DNA of 64,000 nucleotides from Brachycybe producta (GCA_036925085.1 JAUPFP010000023.1:449001-513000), one strand, 5' to 3'; shown: positions 1 through 12,425, counted from the stretch's first letter. Program-made: numbers and translations. Notes: generated from the sequence alone by a model not told the origin.

Positions 1-874
1 GTAACTATAAAATTACTTTATGAATATTTTAATTACTATACCGAATGATTGTAAATGGTACAGATTAATTTTACCAATTACTCAATTTAAGAATTTAAAA
101 TAATTTGTAGGTTACAAGCATTCGCTCGTAAAACTGCCTAAAACATAAATACAAATTTGAAATTTAAAGGAAAAAATAGAAAGTCTTTTGTAGAAGTTAA
201 ATAATGTATGTATAAGAGTAAATAAATTAACGTAGTAATAATGTATGTTCATAATTACTATTTTTTTAAAAATGTTTTTGCGGTAAAAAGTTTATATTTG
301 AAATATGATTAATCAACGTAAAAATTGAATTACCCAGTACGTGATTCGTTTACGGAAATACTAGTTTATAGTTCTAAACCGCAATATTTTGTGTCCCTTT
401 GCATTAATTTCATTGAAGTGCAGCGAGGTTGCAAGTGTAGCTTCCTTGCCATCCACTAACCTTGCGGTGCTTTGAACATAGCTAGGACTAAACAAGGTGT
501 CAGGTCGTGACAAAGGCCGAATTTTGAATTTTGATCTGTGTTCTGGGATATCCGAGGTCAAAGGCCATAATGCTAAGAATATGGAGAAAATTATTATTTT
601 TTAAACATTCCCGCACAAACAAAATTAGAATTTTTTGCATTCTGTTTGCAAACGCGCAGCAACCGAAAACTTCATTTCATTTCATTTTAAGTATTAAATA
701 GAATGCTGCCTGAATAAGGGCGAGTTGACGGTTCAACAAATCGACGCAATGTCAGCATCTCAGTGATCAGGTCTAGAACAAGTTGGAATCAATTTGTTTT
801 ATCGAATATTCTGTTATACATATTTATTTCATATGTGCTTTGTATATGCTGACCTGCTGCACTTCAGTTTAGGT
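1..874. other. non-coding AT-rich DNA
   Basis: I see no gene here. A 66-codon frame at 361-561 on the minus strand has no recognisable motif. The sequence is AT-rich with short homopolymers. Confidence 0.5.
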
Positions 875-1556
875 CAGTGGTTCTCACCCTTTTTTTTGCT
901 CCATTCCCCCCTTTTACTATTGCTCAGTATATATCTTAGTCTAACTAACTTGAAAAAAAAGCATTCCAAATAATATACAAACCATTCCAAATACTATGTA
1001 ATATACTATGCAAACCATCAGCGAACCAAATCAGGGAACGTCCATCTCAGTAATGAATTCTACGGCTACCTTGGTTAGAAAACTTAGGTTCACGACGAAC
1101 ATACACGGTCAGCTGATTCTGATGTTAGTTCCGTGCCGCATGGAATGGGTACTTGCTATGAACAGTGCATGAGCCACTTTCGACGTATTTTGTACCGTCT
1201 CCACACCCCAGCTCATTCCTCCTGTCTCTAGTCTTCTTGGTGTTGACGTTTCGCACGTGACAATGGTGTTTCTCGTGAGAGAAAAATTGCTTAGTATATA
1301 TATTATTATAACAGAATTTCTTTTAGCCCTTTTCGGTCTTTAAAAGTTTAAATAATTTAATTTTACAACTGAAAATAATGCTGCATGTTCAAGAATCAAT
1401 TTTAATCTGTGACATTCAATAAACTTCATTGAATTCTTCATTCATAAACTACACATCACACTGCTGAATAGTGGTCCCAATGACCCCCCCCCCCCCCCTT
1501 CTTGGAACCCTAAAATTCTCCCCAGGGGGGAATTTCTCCCTGGTGGAGAACCACTG
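875..1556. mobile_element. non-autonomous hAT-like element, 682 bp
   Basis: The left end reads CAGTGGTTCTCA and the right end is its inverted form (TGGAGAACCACTG), a terminus type well known from Charlie-like hAT elements. Flanks are near-identical 8-bp duplications: GTTTAGGT (867-874) and GTTTAGGC (1557-1564). No transposase frame remains inside. A poly-C run sits near the right end. Confidence 0.8.
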
Positions 1557-1564
1557 GTTTAGGC

Positions 1565-3033
1565 AGTCGGTTGACCCAGCCTACTTATTTCTATACTGAC
1601 TCAAGAAAATGAAGTCAAATGAAATGAATATTTCATCAAAGAGGTTTTGCGACTTATTTCACGATCATTCTGTATATGTAATTATTTATTTTATTAACGA
1701 AACTAATTTAAAAAAATTCGTTTCAGTGGTTTGTCATTAATTAGTCAATTTCTATAAATAACAATATAGGTTGACCCTTCAAAGTTAAACAACATAACAA
1801 CGAAAATCCCTCATCATCATCATGTTTAAATGTGATTAATTTTATATTCAGTATACTAAATTAACATTTGAGAGTGGAAGGAGCTCCTTAAGATTGAGTA
1901 TATACATTAGATATAGGTAGAGAGAGGGAGGTTAATTTTTTTGGTAATGTTGCTTGCCTATGTTAAAATGCAATTAATTTTAATTAAATTGCAAATTGGG
2001 GCCTGTAGGCTGGATATTAAAAAATAGAGAGAGAGAGAGAAAAAAAAAAAGTGTTCGTGTCCGTGATAGGAACTTGTATTTTTTTGAAAAGCCTAAAGAC
2101 ATTATTTTTATTAGTGGCCCACACAACATGGCATATTATAATAAAAATGGATAATATTGCATCCATTTTTTTTAATGTTCTCTTTCAGTTCTCTTGAACA
2201 AGTTTTTTTTTCTTCTCCCGTCTTCATAATTTGATGAATGTTTATAGTTTCATTCTTGGACACACGAATCTCGAGATTCATTTTTTAAGTTAGGATTTTT
2301 TTTTTTTGCTTTCTCTCTTTCAAAAGTTTTAAATAGCCTTTCCATATTTTTTTCTAAAAAAAAAAAGATATACTAGAGCATTAATTTAAAAAAAAATCGC
2401 TTGAAGCTACTCGATGGCGCTAGCGTTTTTCTTTTGTATATACATGTATATCTATGTATAAGCGGGTTCTTTTTTTTTTGGGTTCTTCTAGTTTATATAT
2501 GCAGTGGTGGCCAACATACAATAGGGCCCCCATGTGGCGAGAAATATGACACGGCCACAAATTGAATTTCAGATTTATTGGAAACAATACGTTTGCCTCC
2601 AATAGTAATAAATTATTGACTATATAATGCTCTGGGCATGCATGCGTCAAACTTAATATTTTTTGGGGAGGGGGGGGGGGGAAGTCTTACAATTTTTAGT
2701 CTAGACTTTTTGGTGTGTAACCCTTTTTATAGATGGCGTTTGTGGTGTTTTCATCAATGGTTTTTTTTTAGAATGTTAGTCTTGGATTGAATGAGCAAAC
2801 ACAAGTCATAATTTTTATAATTGGTGGAAAAATTAAGGAAATTCAATTTCAATGAAAATATGTTCATTGGAAGCAATTTTAGAAGGAAAAGTAGTTGGAA
2901 AGTAAAATGAGTAAAAATCATTTAGAAATAGAATAATGACGTTTTAATTCAATTGTATACAGTTGTGTCACTGTAAAGATGAAGCTTGTGACGTCAGAGA
3001 AATTGATAAAAATTTAGGTTTGAGTTATTTTGT
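1565..3033. other. non-coding AT-rich DNA with homopolymers
   Basis: No gene or recognised repeat. There is a short GA tract near 2028-2040, many poly-A/T runs and a poly-G run near 2668-2680. The 76-codon frame on the minus strand at 2420-2650 has no motif. Confidence 0.5.
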
Positions 3034-3275
3034 TTAAGAGGCTATACATCGCAAAATTACTTCGTGAAAATCTCCACAAAGAGCGCTAGCATCGTTTTTC
3101 TATTGAGCCCATAGACCCAATGTTAAAGAAGAAACGTTAATTTTTTAAAATACACAATGGCGCCGGCAATATGTTTATTTTTCATATTTAAAGTTGTCCA
3201 ATTTTGATGGTTCAAAGTGCAATGTGCACCTTAAATATATGCTAATCTAGTGATAAAATGACAAGAAAAATATAT
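3034..3275 (+). mobile_element. fragment of TTAA-flanked MITE family (left arm)
   Basis: TTAA at 3034-3037 precedes GAGGCTATACATCGCAAAAT. The sequence then matches the arms of the long element at 20394-21183 (shared landmarks GCTAGCATCG, GTTCAAAGTGCAATGTGCAC). Only one arm is present. Confidence 0.7.
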
Positions 3276-4022
3276 TTATGTAATTTTCTTTAAACTTTTA
3301 TGATGATTTCAAAAATATTCTGTTTTGTTATCAACTTATCACTTTAAACTTTTCAAAAAAAAAATCATAAAATTTGTTTGTGTTTTTTTTTGTTGAAAAT
3401 ATTCAGATGACAATAAAAAGATGTAAATATTTTATTTTGAAAAATATCATCATGAAAATAATTTTAACTCATGAATATAATGTATTTACTAAGTTTGTAA
3501 TTTTTTTCTTGTTTTGAATTTCTGATAATTGGGCAAAACAAAATTACCAAACCTACATTTACGCTTCTAATATCCCTTCAATTAAAACAAATTGTTGTTC
3601 AAGGTATCTTAATTGTTAGCAAATTTTTTTGTTCTACTCTTATAGGTCCTACTATAATATTTGTTGCAGTTATAACATAAACCAACTTAACGTATAGTTT
3701 ATATCATTGTTTTATCTACAGATTTTATCACTAAAAACGTAAAAAGGTGGAGACAGTAATAAGAAGTTGTTGAAGTTGCTATCAATTTTTAAGTGTTTTT
3801 TCAACAAGAAATAAAAATGTCTTGTTAAATTTTTTTTTCCACACCAATTCAAAAAGTATTCTTCAAATAATAAGACAATTAGAATAATTAGCGTCTGGTT
3901 ATTTGATTGTTTATGACCCAATCGAAAAAAGTTTTATTGTTTTTGGTTTCTTGATAAGATTAGTAAAAGATGCACCTGAAAACATAAAAAAAACATATAT
4001 TGGAAAATCTGTACAGGTGAAT
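3276..4022. other. non-coding AT-rich DNA
   Basis: No gene. Short open frames on the minus strand (e.g. 3712-3921) are low-complexity Leu/Phe/Lys translations of AT-rich DNA. Confidence 0.5.
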
Positions 4023-5106
4023 TAGGGATGGTTGAAAGTTACTGAAGAATCGATTCTTATGAATCGAAAGAGATGATTCGATTCCAATTCTGACTAAAAA
4101 TCTGGGAAAAAAAACTACCCGATTCGATTTTCTAATTAATTTTTTTTTTTAAATTAAATCGCCGTTATTTCTATTTTGGGTTGATTTTTAGCTTAGCTAA
4201 TAGATTGCCGAGATTCATAGCCATACAGCACATTCTGTAACTATGCTATTTTTTTCTATCGCCCAGTGCCGGCCTTTGAGGGTGGCGAGGTTGTGCACAG
4301 CACGAGGACGCCGAGCAGGTTGGGGCGTTGAGCGAGTTTGGGGGCGCCAAAGCGCCCTTTTATATTATGTTTATTTGGTCGAAACGTTTTCACCTTGTGC
4401 ACAGAACAACTCGACCTAAAACACGGATGTGTGCACTGGGCCTTAGAAGTTAGAGAGGAAAACAATTTTTTTTTAAAGAAAAAAAAATCAAATCAAATGA
4501 ATAATCGTCTAGGTTTCTGAATCGATTCATACGATTAATCGGAAACTTTAGAATCGATTCAATATATGCAATTAATCAGAACAAATAAATCGATTCTGGT
4601 TCAGTGTAAGGCAGCTAGGTTTGTTTGTGGCAGGCATAAATTTACAGATAGTGTCACTGAGATGCTGTCAGTGCTACAATGGCATAGTTTGGCACATCGC
4701 AGGGCTGAGTTAAGTTTGAAATTGTTAGGAAAAATTACACATGGTGATTGTCCTAAACCACAGTCCAGTGATATTCATAAAGCACTATATATGGGCAGGG
4801 CTGACCACTCTAGGAAAATTAGGAAGATTTTTGCTAGGACAGATTCATATTATTGGACTTTTTTTCCCTAGAGTTATAAGACAATGGAACTCTCTTCCTG
4901 AGGCAGTGGTGAATGGGGATAATTTTGTTTTGTGGGATTGACATTAGTATATTCATTTTGTTTTTATATATGTGCTTGACAGTGCTTAATGCTGCATGTG
5001 GACTTGTATGTCCCTCTGCCATAGGCCTATTTGGCTGCTAGCAGAGTACTAATTGTAATAGTAATTGTAATTCTTCGATTAATCGAGTTTAAATCGGGCA
5101 TCCCTA
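4023..5106. mobile_element. hAT-like element interrupted by a LINE fragment
   Basis: It starts TAGGGATGG and ends CATCCCTA, flanked by a perfect 8-bp duplication AGGTGAAT at 4015-4022 and 5107-5114. The body is rich in GATTCGAT-type repeats. It carries an inserted LINE 3' end (about 4600-5072), and perhaps a further small insertion around 4265-4440 bounded by CAGTGCCGGCC and GTGCACTG. A relative without the LINE is at 24603-25045. Confidence 0.8.
4600..5072 (+). pseudogene. LINE reverse-transcriptase C-terminus and 3' tail (decayed)
   Basis: The frame at 4566-4871 reads VQCKAARFV...SVTEMLSVLQW.SLAHRRAELSLKLLGKI, then TDSYYWTFFP. After a frameshift near 4868 it continues RVIRQWNSLPEAVV to about 4941. 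This series (AARFV, SVT.ML..L.W..L..RR, FFPR.IRQWN.LP) is characteristic of the extreme C-terminus of Jockey/CR1/L2-type non-LTR retrotransposon polyproteins. The tail at about 5050-5072 is a short AATTGTAATAGTAATTGTAA microsatellite, typical of such 3' ends. It is 5'-truncated and frameshifted, so inactive. Confidence 0.82.
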
Positions 5107-5114
5107 AGGTGAAT

Positions 5115-6168
5115 TGATTAACTTAACTCAAAGGATAATCCACGATCCAAGCAGTTGTTTCTGCAAAAAAATATCTACTACTTTAAACAAGAAACAAAAA
5201 GTTTTGAAATTCACTTCCAATTGGTGTTTAATCTTTAATGGTTACCATTAATTTGAAATACTGTATAGAAAAACCGTTTGTTAAAATATATTTGACAGTG
5301 ACTTTGCTGTTTTTTTTTTGTACATATTTGAGGTCAATCATTTTAAACAGTAATGTTTGGTCTTAAATTTGGTTGGGGGTTTTTTTTTTAACATTGGGGC
5401 CTACGGCGGACAATTTCCTGTGAAACGATGATGCGATTAATTTGCCATAAATCCTGTTACATTCAATTAGAAACATACAATAGAATTCTCCCTTCTCTCT
5501 ATTTCTCTTCTTATTCTCTCTGCTTACGGTTTTTAGATTATTTCTGTTATTTTCTTCAATCATCTATTGTATAAAGAGTGTGAGCATTTTAAATAGGACT
5601 TAATATACCGTGTAGACCTATGGGGTCCTTTCTTTTGTATATAAGAGAGGGTGAAGAAAAGAAAAAAAAGGAAATTTCTCTTAATATTAACCATGATGAA
5701 CCGTGAAATTCAATGATTTCTCTGGCTTTTGTATCGTGTGTGTTTATATATATGAGTAAAACTATAAGTCATCTCTAATCTCTAGCCTTTTTTTTTTGGG
5801 GGGGGGGGGGTATAAGTCAAATTTAGTTGTGTGTCTTTCAAAAGGTACAATTATTATCTATGAGTTTTATATTTGCTTTTGAAATTTGCAATTGACAATT
5901 TAGGATAAATGTGTCCAATTGGTGGCATTGCACTCCACTGATATTGGCAGTAAGATAATTATCTGAAGCACTTTTTTTTCACAACTGGATATAACTGTTC
6001 TGTCACCACTAGACAGCAATAAGTTGAATTTTTGGATGGCTCTTAGAAGAGGCTTTGCACCATATTCAACTCCACATATACTGTGTTGGATGTGTCTATG
6101 TGCCAATGAAATATTTCACGTGAAATATTTAAAAAAAAATGAAATTTATTTTAAAAACCTGTTTCCAA
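5115..6168. other. non-coding AT-rich DNA
   Basis: No gene. It contains poly-T and poly-G runs (near 5790-5811). Short frames at 5363-5563, 5900-6106 and 6024-6311 show no family motif. Confidence 0.5.
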
Positions 6169-6979
6169 GTACTGAAACCATAAACGGAAAAATGGTAATT
6201 GTAATTGGTTCCTCGAGTATTTTAAACATGTTTCATTTTACCATTTGTGTCAATTTTTTGTTCAAAGTTTTTGAAATCTTGTTTTATTTTCTTCAATCAT
6301 TTTTTGAATAAATAGAATTTTCTTTAATGCTCAAATACTATGTCTAATTATTCTACAATCATTAGTCACATTATGTGATTTATATACACCATTAGTATAT
6401 AAAGTTAATGTAAACTGATGCAATTATCTGGTTTTATTTCATCGATTTCAATTAATTTTACAACTTTTCAATATATTTTACAACTTTTCATAAAATTCAT
6501 TCATGAAATATTTCAATAACAAAAAATTTGCCCATCGCTAGTTCAGAGTTTTCAGAGCGGAATTCAAACAGTATTGAAACCATAAACGGAAAAATGGTAA
6601 TTGTAATTGGTTCCTCGAGTATTTTAAACATGTTTCATTTTACCATTTGTGTCAATTTTGTGTCAATTTTTGTTCAAAGTTTTTGAAATCTTGTTTCATT
6701 TTCTTCAATGCTCAAATACTATGTCTAATTATTCTACAATTATTAGTCACATTATGTGATTTATACACCATTAGTATATAAAGTTAATGTAAACTGATGC
6801 AATTATCTGGTTTTATTTCATCGATTTCAATTAATTTTACAACTTTTCATAAAATTCATTCATGAAATATTTCAACAACAAAAAAATTTGCCCATCGCTA
6901 GTTCAGAGTTGTCAGACTGCAACCAGAATTGAATACCACAACATTATAGTAAATGCGGAATTCAAACAGTATTGAAGCC
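6169..6979 (+). repeat. direct duplication, ~400-bp period
   Basis: The segment starting TGAAACCATAAACGGAAAAA at 6173 recurs at 6574, and GCGGAATTCAAACAGTATTG at 6557 recurs at 6957. The second copy lacks about 40 bases of the first. Related sequence (ATTAGTATATAAAGT, CATCGATTTCAATTAATTTT) reappears at about 14455-14726, so this is also a dispersed repeat. Confidence 0.8.
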
Positions 6980-6983
6980 ACTA

Positions 6984-7380
6984 CTGTGTCCAGACGGCCA
7001 CTTTCAATGCCATGTTAAATTTGAGTTTTTGTAGGATTTTAACTTCAGAGGGTTCCATAGAAAAATACTTGTGTAAATGCAAGGTAGGTGGCGCCATGCA
7101 ACCTCCATAGGTGGCAAACTCCACTCGCCAATTAGTTGAAATCGAATGCAGCCTTTTAGCTATAAAAGCATTCAAAATAACCTTAATTATCAGCACGTGA
7201 CAAAAGTTGTTTGCAAAGCATGATGGGTATGTGCACTTAGCTTAATCCAGTATTGAATCCACCTCAGGAGGTGTGAACCAGCTATTCCAGGATTAAATAT
7301 TGGATTGGGTGGTGCGTTTAGACACCATACGGTATTGAGTAGGGTATTCAATACCATATTAAGTGCCAGTCTGAACACAG
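6984..7380. mobile_element. TA-flanked MITE, 397 bp
   Basis: The left end is CTGTGTCCAGACGGCCACTT and the right end read in reverse is CTGTGTTCAGACTGGCACTT. TA dinucleotides flank both sides (6982-6983, 7381-7382), consistent with a Tc1/mariner-type target duplication. No transposase frame. Confidence 0.7.
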
Positions 7381-7382
7381 TA

Positions 7383-8598
7383 ATAGTCAACTAAAAAATT
7401 TAGTTGACTTAATTATTAGTTCATTAAAATGTTTTAGTTGCACAGTTCTGGATGTATTGTATTATGCATCATAATTAATTTATAAATAATTATTGTTGCC
7501 ATGTAATGTTTTGATGAAATTTTCTCCTGGAGTAGTTCTACCACCAGACAACATAAAAAAATGTTCTAAAATATTAAAATTGCAGCAAACAGAAAGCTTT
7601 TTTTTCCGGATGAAACAAACTCATAGGTCCAGGAATTGACATTATGATGAGATTTGTGGCTAACCTTTCAAGAATGAATGATAATAATAATGTAATTTAT
7701 GGGATAATGACACTTATGCGTGTAAATTTCGAGTCGAAAAATAAAATTTTTTATTGAATTTTTATTGTTGTATAATTTTAATTTTTTTTCTTCTTCTTTC
7801 GTTCTACTATATATAAGCCTATTTTTTAATACAGTCCTATGACATTTTTGTGAAGGAAAGATAATATGGGTCAGAGAACAAAAACACTGTAATTGAAGAT
7901 TATTTTTTTTTGTTCTTTTTTGAAGCTTTTCGGTTTGAATGAATTTATTTCCCACCGTAATTTTATAGATGGGAAATGCCGTGAAAAATCAAGAGAAAAT
8001 ATATATATTTTAAACACATATCTCTTGCTACAAATAAGGCACAATTGTAATTTCTCCATCAGAGAAAAATGGGTTCACTCTTTTGTCTAACCTCTTTCAT
8101 TCACAAGATTTCACTTTTTTTTCTTCTTCTTCTTCTGGTGTTCATGAAATTTTTTTTATATGTGTTATATGTTAGAGGGGTGGGGGTGTGTGTGTGGGGT
8201 GTGAGGGGGGTTGAATCCGTTGTTCTTGAATGGTGATATAGTGGGTGGGGGAGAAGGTGTGTGTGTATAGGTGTGCAAAATTTCTGTTAAACTTGATATT
8301 GCTCCTTATAGTCGTCTCGGTCTGTGTCCATCGAGGCGCGGAGAAATTACTGGTAATCTGTCAGTGTCGATTATTTGTTGAATGCTCGCTCACAGTTGGC
8401 GCCTACCAAATGACTCCATTTTCACGCAACGTTGAGTGCGCCCTCTATGCAGGTGCCGCTTTTACAGACCACTCATGCCTCTAATGGGGGGATTCTCGAA
8501 AGTTTCATAAATGTGGCTCTTCCAAGTTTTTCTTTTTTAATAAAAATTCTGAGTAACAAGTAACAATACAAGAAAGTAAAATGGATTTCCTAAATATA
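7383..8598. other. non-coding DNA
   Basis: No gene. It holds a near-palindrome of GTCAACTAAA around 7387-7407, TTC repeats near 8122-8135 and a G/T-rich stretch at 8174-8280. The 79-codon frame at 8245-8484 has no recognisable motif. Confidence 0.5.
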
Positions 8599-9185
8599 CG
8601 AGGGGCAGTCAGAATGTAAGTTGCACTCACAATTACTCAAAAAGTACAAGAAATTTTATAGTGTTAACTATTTTTTATTGGTTAGTAAACATAAAACCTA
8701 TTTTTCTACAAATGCGTTTTTCATATCTCTGAACAAGCTTTGTGATTCCAGCTTTGTAAAAATCCAATCCAGCATGTGAAGACCAGTTCCGATGATTTAT
8801 TGAGTACTGTTATGAGAAATAACCATTCTTTCAGCAATGGTCTGTGCTTGGTTTTCCCAGTGCGATCTTCGTCAGTGATGTCAGTATGGCCATTCTCAAA
8901 CATTTTACACCATTTCCCGACTGCTTGCCTCGAAATAACCTTCTCGCCATAAACTTCACACTCTTGCTTATGAATCTCATTGGGATTACACTTTTTCAAC
9001 CATAAAAATCGAATTACTGCACGAATTTCAATTTTGGACAATGAATAGTATATCAGTTGCCATTGTTGTTAACTGATAAGAGATGAGCTATCAACATTAC
9101 AATCGATATCACTATTGATCTATTGATAATGAAGTTCAAACAGTGCTGCCTCAACCTAACATCATTACTTTTTGAATGCCCCTCA
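8599..9185 (-). mobile_element. internally deleted mariner element, 587 bp
   Basis: The termini are CGAGGGGCAGTCAGAATGTA and, in reverse, TGAGGGGCATTCAAAAAGTA. A TA duplication flanks both ends (8597-8598, 9186-9187). The GAGGGGCAxTCAAAAAGTA terminus is typical of mariner elements. The enclosed frame encodes only the N-terminal domain plus a short C-terminal remnant. Confidence 0.85.
8721..9041 (-). pseudogene. mariner transposase remnant (Mos1-type HTH)
   Basis: The 106-residue frame starts MSKIEIRAVIRFLWLKK, then CNPNEIHKQECEVYGEK, QAVGKWCKMFENGHTDITDEDRTGK. This is the paired HTH of Mos1-like mariner transposases, which binds the terminal repeats. After about residue 70 it jumps to C-terminal-like sequence, and the DD(34)D catalytic core is absent. 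The internal deletion leaves a defective element that could only move in trans. Confidence 0.85.
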
Positions 9186-9234
9186 TACTTTTCAGTTAGA
9201 TATTAAATAAGCAACATGTGTTTTTGGCTGTAAA

Positions 9235-9297
9235 AACTCTGTTGCATGTGAAAAAAAGTCGCTCGTGGTTGCTTACACACGAGCGACTTTTTGTCAT
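9235..9297. repeat. short inverted repeat (hairpin), 15-bp stem
   Basis: AAAAAGTCGCTCGTG near 9255 is followed, after a 10-base loop, by its exact reverse complement. The outer bases GCATG/CATGC extend the pairing imperfectly. It lies just outside the mariner element. It is not a bacterial-type terminator in this eukaryotic context. Confidence 0.75.
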
Positions 9298-9328
9298 GCA
9301 AATGTGGTTGTCATTCAATGCTTTTTCG

Positions 9329-9610
9329 GTTTGGCGCTTATTCAATTTTCTAGATTTGATTAGTCGAGCATGTTTGAAAAGACCTCGGTTCGCTTTTAGC
9401 CTCTGGCACCTGTAGCCTTCCTCCTTATTGCACATTTTTATTTGCCGCATTAGGCGCACCCACAGTATGAAAAAAAACATGAGGTTAAATAATTATTTTT
9501 TGGTAGTTTTAGTGAACCTTAACATGTGGGGCTTATTATTTAATCAATTTGAAGTGTTTATTGAGTTTGGCCTTTGTTTAATTCGGCGCGAGATCAGCGC
9601 CACTCTAAAA
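9329..9610. repeat. element related to the 16-bp TTTGGCGCTTATTCAA family
   Basis: The left part has GGTTTGGCGCTTATTCAATT. The right part ends GCGCGAGATCAGCGCCACTC, close to the right end of the array at 26603-26620 (GCGCTTGATCAGCGCCACAT). The middle is unrelated and lacks the tandem array. Confidence 0.55.
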
Positions 9611-10408
9611 AGGCTAGAACTTTTTGTGTCAAAATTTTATAAACCAGAATGAAATTTTTGCATAGAGGGTTTTTAAAAAAGCCTGTTGAAGTGCCATACT
9701 AAATTTAAGTGGCCCTTTAAACTAAAAATGTTGAAAAATTTATTTTTTTGGAAACATACAACTGCCATTGTTGTTGATTACCTATTAGACTTCATTGATT
9801 TTTCTTCATTCTCGATTTTTTTTCTTCTCTCTAATGTACATTTTTCTTATATAGAATAGAGAGAGAGAGAGAGAGAGAGAGGACCATATATGATAGTAAA
9901 ATTGGTTTAATTTTTTGTGTGTCCGTGTCTAACACTTATCAAAAAATGTGTTTTGTTTTCTTGCACCGTCATTCTACTTCCGTTTTCAGATTAAAAATGA
10001 AAAAAAAAAAAAAATTGATGTGTTGAGAGGGTGGAATAAGGTAATAGAAGAAAATTTTGAGAGAATGAGAGAAAAAGGAAGGTTAAAAAAATTGACAAAA
10101 GAAATTTAAGAAACAAACCTATTATTATGGGAGCTTAACGCGTCAAATTGGACTTTTTCGAAAGTAATTTTTTTTTGAAAGATTAGTCAATGTAAATAGT
10201 AGGGCGCCAATCCTATACTTTAATTTCAATTTCAACATTGAAATTATTGCACTATAGCTGAAAGTAACCTTTCATAGTTAAGAACATACAATTATGTACT
10301 GTATATATATTCGCCTGTTTCCAGACTTTATGGTCACCTTGTACATTTAAAAACAAGGAAAGCATTTATACAGCTCGGAATCGGCCATTTTGAAGCTATC
10401 AAGACACT
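9611..10408. other. non-coding DNA with a GA microsatellite
   Basis: A (GA)n tract occupies about 9858-9882. The rest is AT-rich with no gene seen. Confidence 0.55.
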
Positions 10409-10646
10409 CCATCTAAAGTTGTTCGCCTGAAAAACATTTCATCTAAACAATTACACCTAAAATCCTAAACCAAATATTCTTATATGTCTTTTGGGTGAAC
10501 AACTTTAGGTGAATTGTTCTGTGATACCTTCAAGGTTCTAGGGCTCTTCACCTAAAGTTGTTCACCTAAACAATTACACCTAAAACCGTTTTGTCACCAA
10601 AATGACAATATACCTAAATTTTTTACCTAATGAAAATTAACCTAAA
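10409..10646. repeat. CACCTAAAGTTGTTC direct and inverted repeats
   Basis: ATCTAAAGTTGTTCGCCTGA (10411), the inverted GTGAACAACTTTAGGTGAAT (10496) and CACCTAAAGTTGTTCACCTA (10550) are followed by further CCTAAA motifs to about 10646. This looks like a foldback or MITE-derived patch with degenerate ends. Confidence 0.6.
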
Positions 10647-11982
10647 GGAAGGATATAACTGAAGTTTTTCACTAGTCTGCTTGCTGATTTTGGATAATTT
10701 ACTGCAACATTTGCAAGCAGACCTTAACAAACTTAGTTTTCAAGTATTTTCTGTTTTACTTAAAAGTTCAATGGAAGATAAGTATTTACTCAAAAAGTTG
10801 TCTTCAAAAGACGAATAAAATCTATAAGCAAATTCACTTTTAAAAACGTCTATTGAAGTGAACTTTTCATCTATATAATGTTGTTTTATTTTGAAAACAT
10901 ACTGAATCTGATGATGCTTTATTTAATGCATCAATAAATACAGTAGGCCACGCTTTTTTTTTTCCTTTTATGTGTTGAGAATTTGAGAGCAAGATAAACT
11001 TTTATAAACAAACTTAACAAAGTTGATGTTACCATTCTGCATTTTATTGTTATATATATATATACATCATTGGATACATTTTCAAAATCAATTTTTTTTT
11101 TTCATCTTTTCTCTTTATTCATACAAATAGAAAGTGATCGGAATTTGATGCACCAAACTTTTAAGATTTTTATATACAATACTTTTGTAGCTACTTTTCT
11201 TTGTGGACTCGTGACTAAATTCAAGAGTCACGAATAATTCAATCCATTTTTTTGTATTATATGATGCAGTAGATTATATTATTAGAGAATTCTTTTGCTC
11301 TAAAGAAAATTTTTCTCTAATGTATTTGTATTGAAATGTATCATGTTACCCTGTAACTTAAAAAAGTCCTTGCTGCAAGTGTTCTTATTTTGGTGGCGGC
11401 ACCTTGACTATTGAGATTCTGTAACTACTCGTTATTCAAGTTGTTTCTTCTACCTGTACAATATATACAGTACATGTATGTACATTTTTTTTTTTGGAGG
11501 GAGTTTTTCAAACAAATATGTGCTGAATCACTTTACTCATTAATAGTATTAACCTTGCGTGGACCCAAACATGCGGGTTTATCGGAGATTCGCATCAACT
11601 GACCATCTGCTTTTGAACGCACATTTTTCTTTTCTCTTTCTTTCTTTCTAATGAACAATGTTAGTTACAATGATGAGTTTAATAATGGAGCAATTCAGCC
11701 CATTAACTTAATAATAATGAACTTTCTGTCAAAGGTATACATACATACCATACAACCATGTACAATGTTTACCTTTGGTACCGATAAAAAATGACTTTGG
11801 AGAGTTTAGAACTGAAGTGAAAACAGAAAAACTAATTTGAATTTGTTTTGTTATCTTTTATTCTATAGGTTTCTATAGAGTTACTGATAATTCCGTTTGA
11901 AATGTGATGACAGCAAGTGTATATACATGTATATAAGAGCGTATATACACAAGTATACACAGCAGTCTGTAAAACATGCCTA
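10647..11982. other. non-coding AT-rich DNA
   Basis: No gene or recognised element. It contains a short (TA)n at about 11053-11063 and poly-T runs. Confidence 0.5.
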
Positions 11983-12335
11983 AAGCCTGGGACACACTAT
12001 GTATCCAACGTTGTACCCATGTTTGTCTCCAGCATTTGCCAGTTAGACACATTTATGTTCGCAATTGATGAACCGGTCAGACTATGTCTCCAACATTGCT
12101 TCTAAATGTTGTGGCAAACATTGGACACCTTTGACACAGAACAAGGAAACATACACCTGCCTGAATGCCTTCCAATACCCTCCAATGTCGAATGTTGGAC
12201 AATGTCCAATGTCAAGTGTAACGTCGTGAGACGGATGTCGAGCACATCCGTCTCACGGCGATATTGTGTTAAACTATCATTCGTCCAGCATTGGAAAAGC
12301 ATTCGATGCATATTATGTGTGTTCCATGCTTAATG
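11983..12335. repeat. probable MITE with internal perfect hairpin
   Basis: The segment is rich in variants of AACATTGGACA and CCAACATTG in both orientations. It contains a perfect hairpin at 12225-12257: a 14-bp stem CGTGAGACGGATGT with a 5-base loop. Overlapping frames on both strands are shadows of the symmetry. The ends are not sharply defined. Confidence 0.5.
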
Positions 12336-12424
12336 CAACATTATGTAAGGGTTTATTCGGTTTAACAGGCTTTGCATCTGCAAGCGTAACAAGTTTAAAA
12401 TAAACGCATTGCAAATTAATTTAA

Positions 12425-12425
<1 letters not shown>

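Noticed and set aside
9235..9297. Hairpin followed by T-run as a transcription terminator
   Set aside because: The window is animal genomic DNA, so a bacterial-type terminator has no meaning here. Kept only as an inverted repeat.
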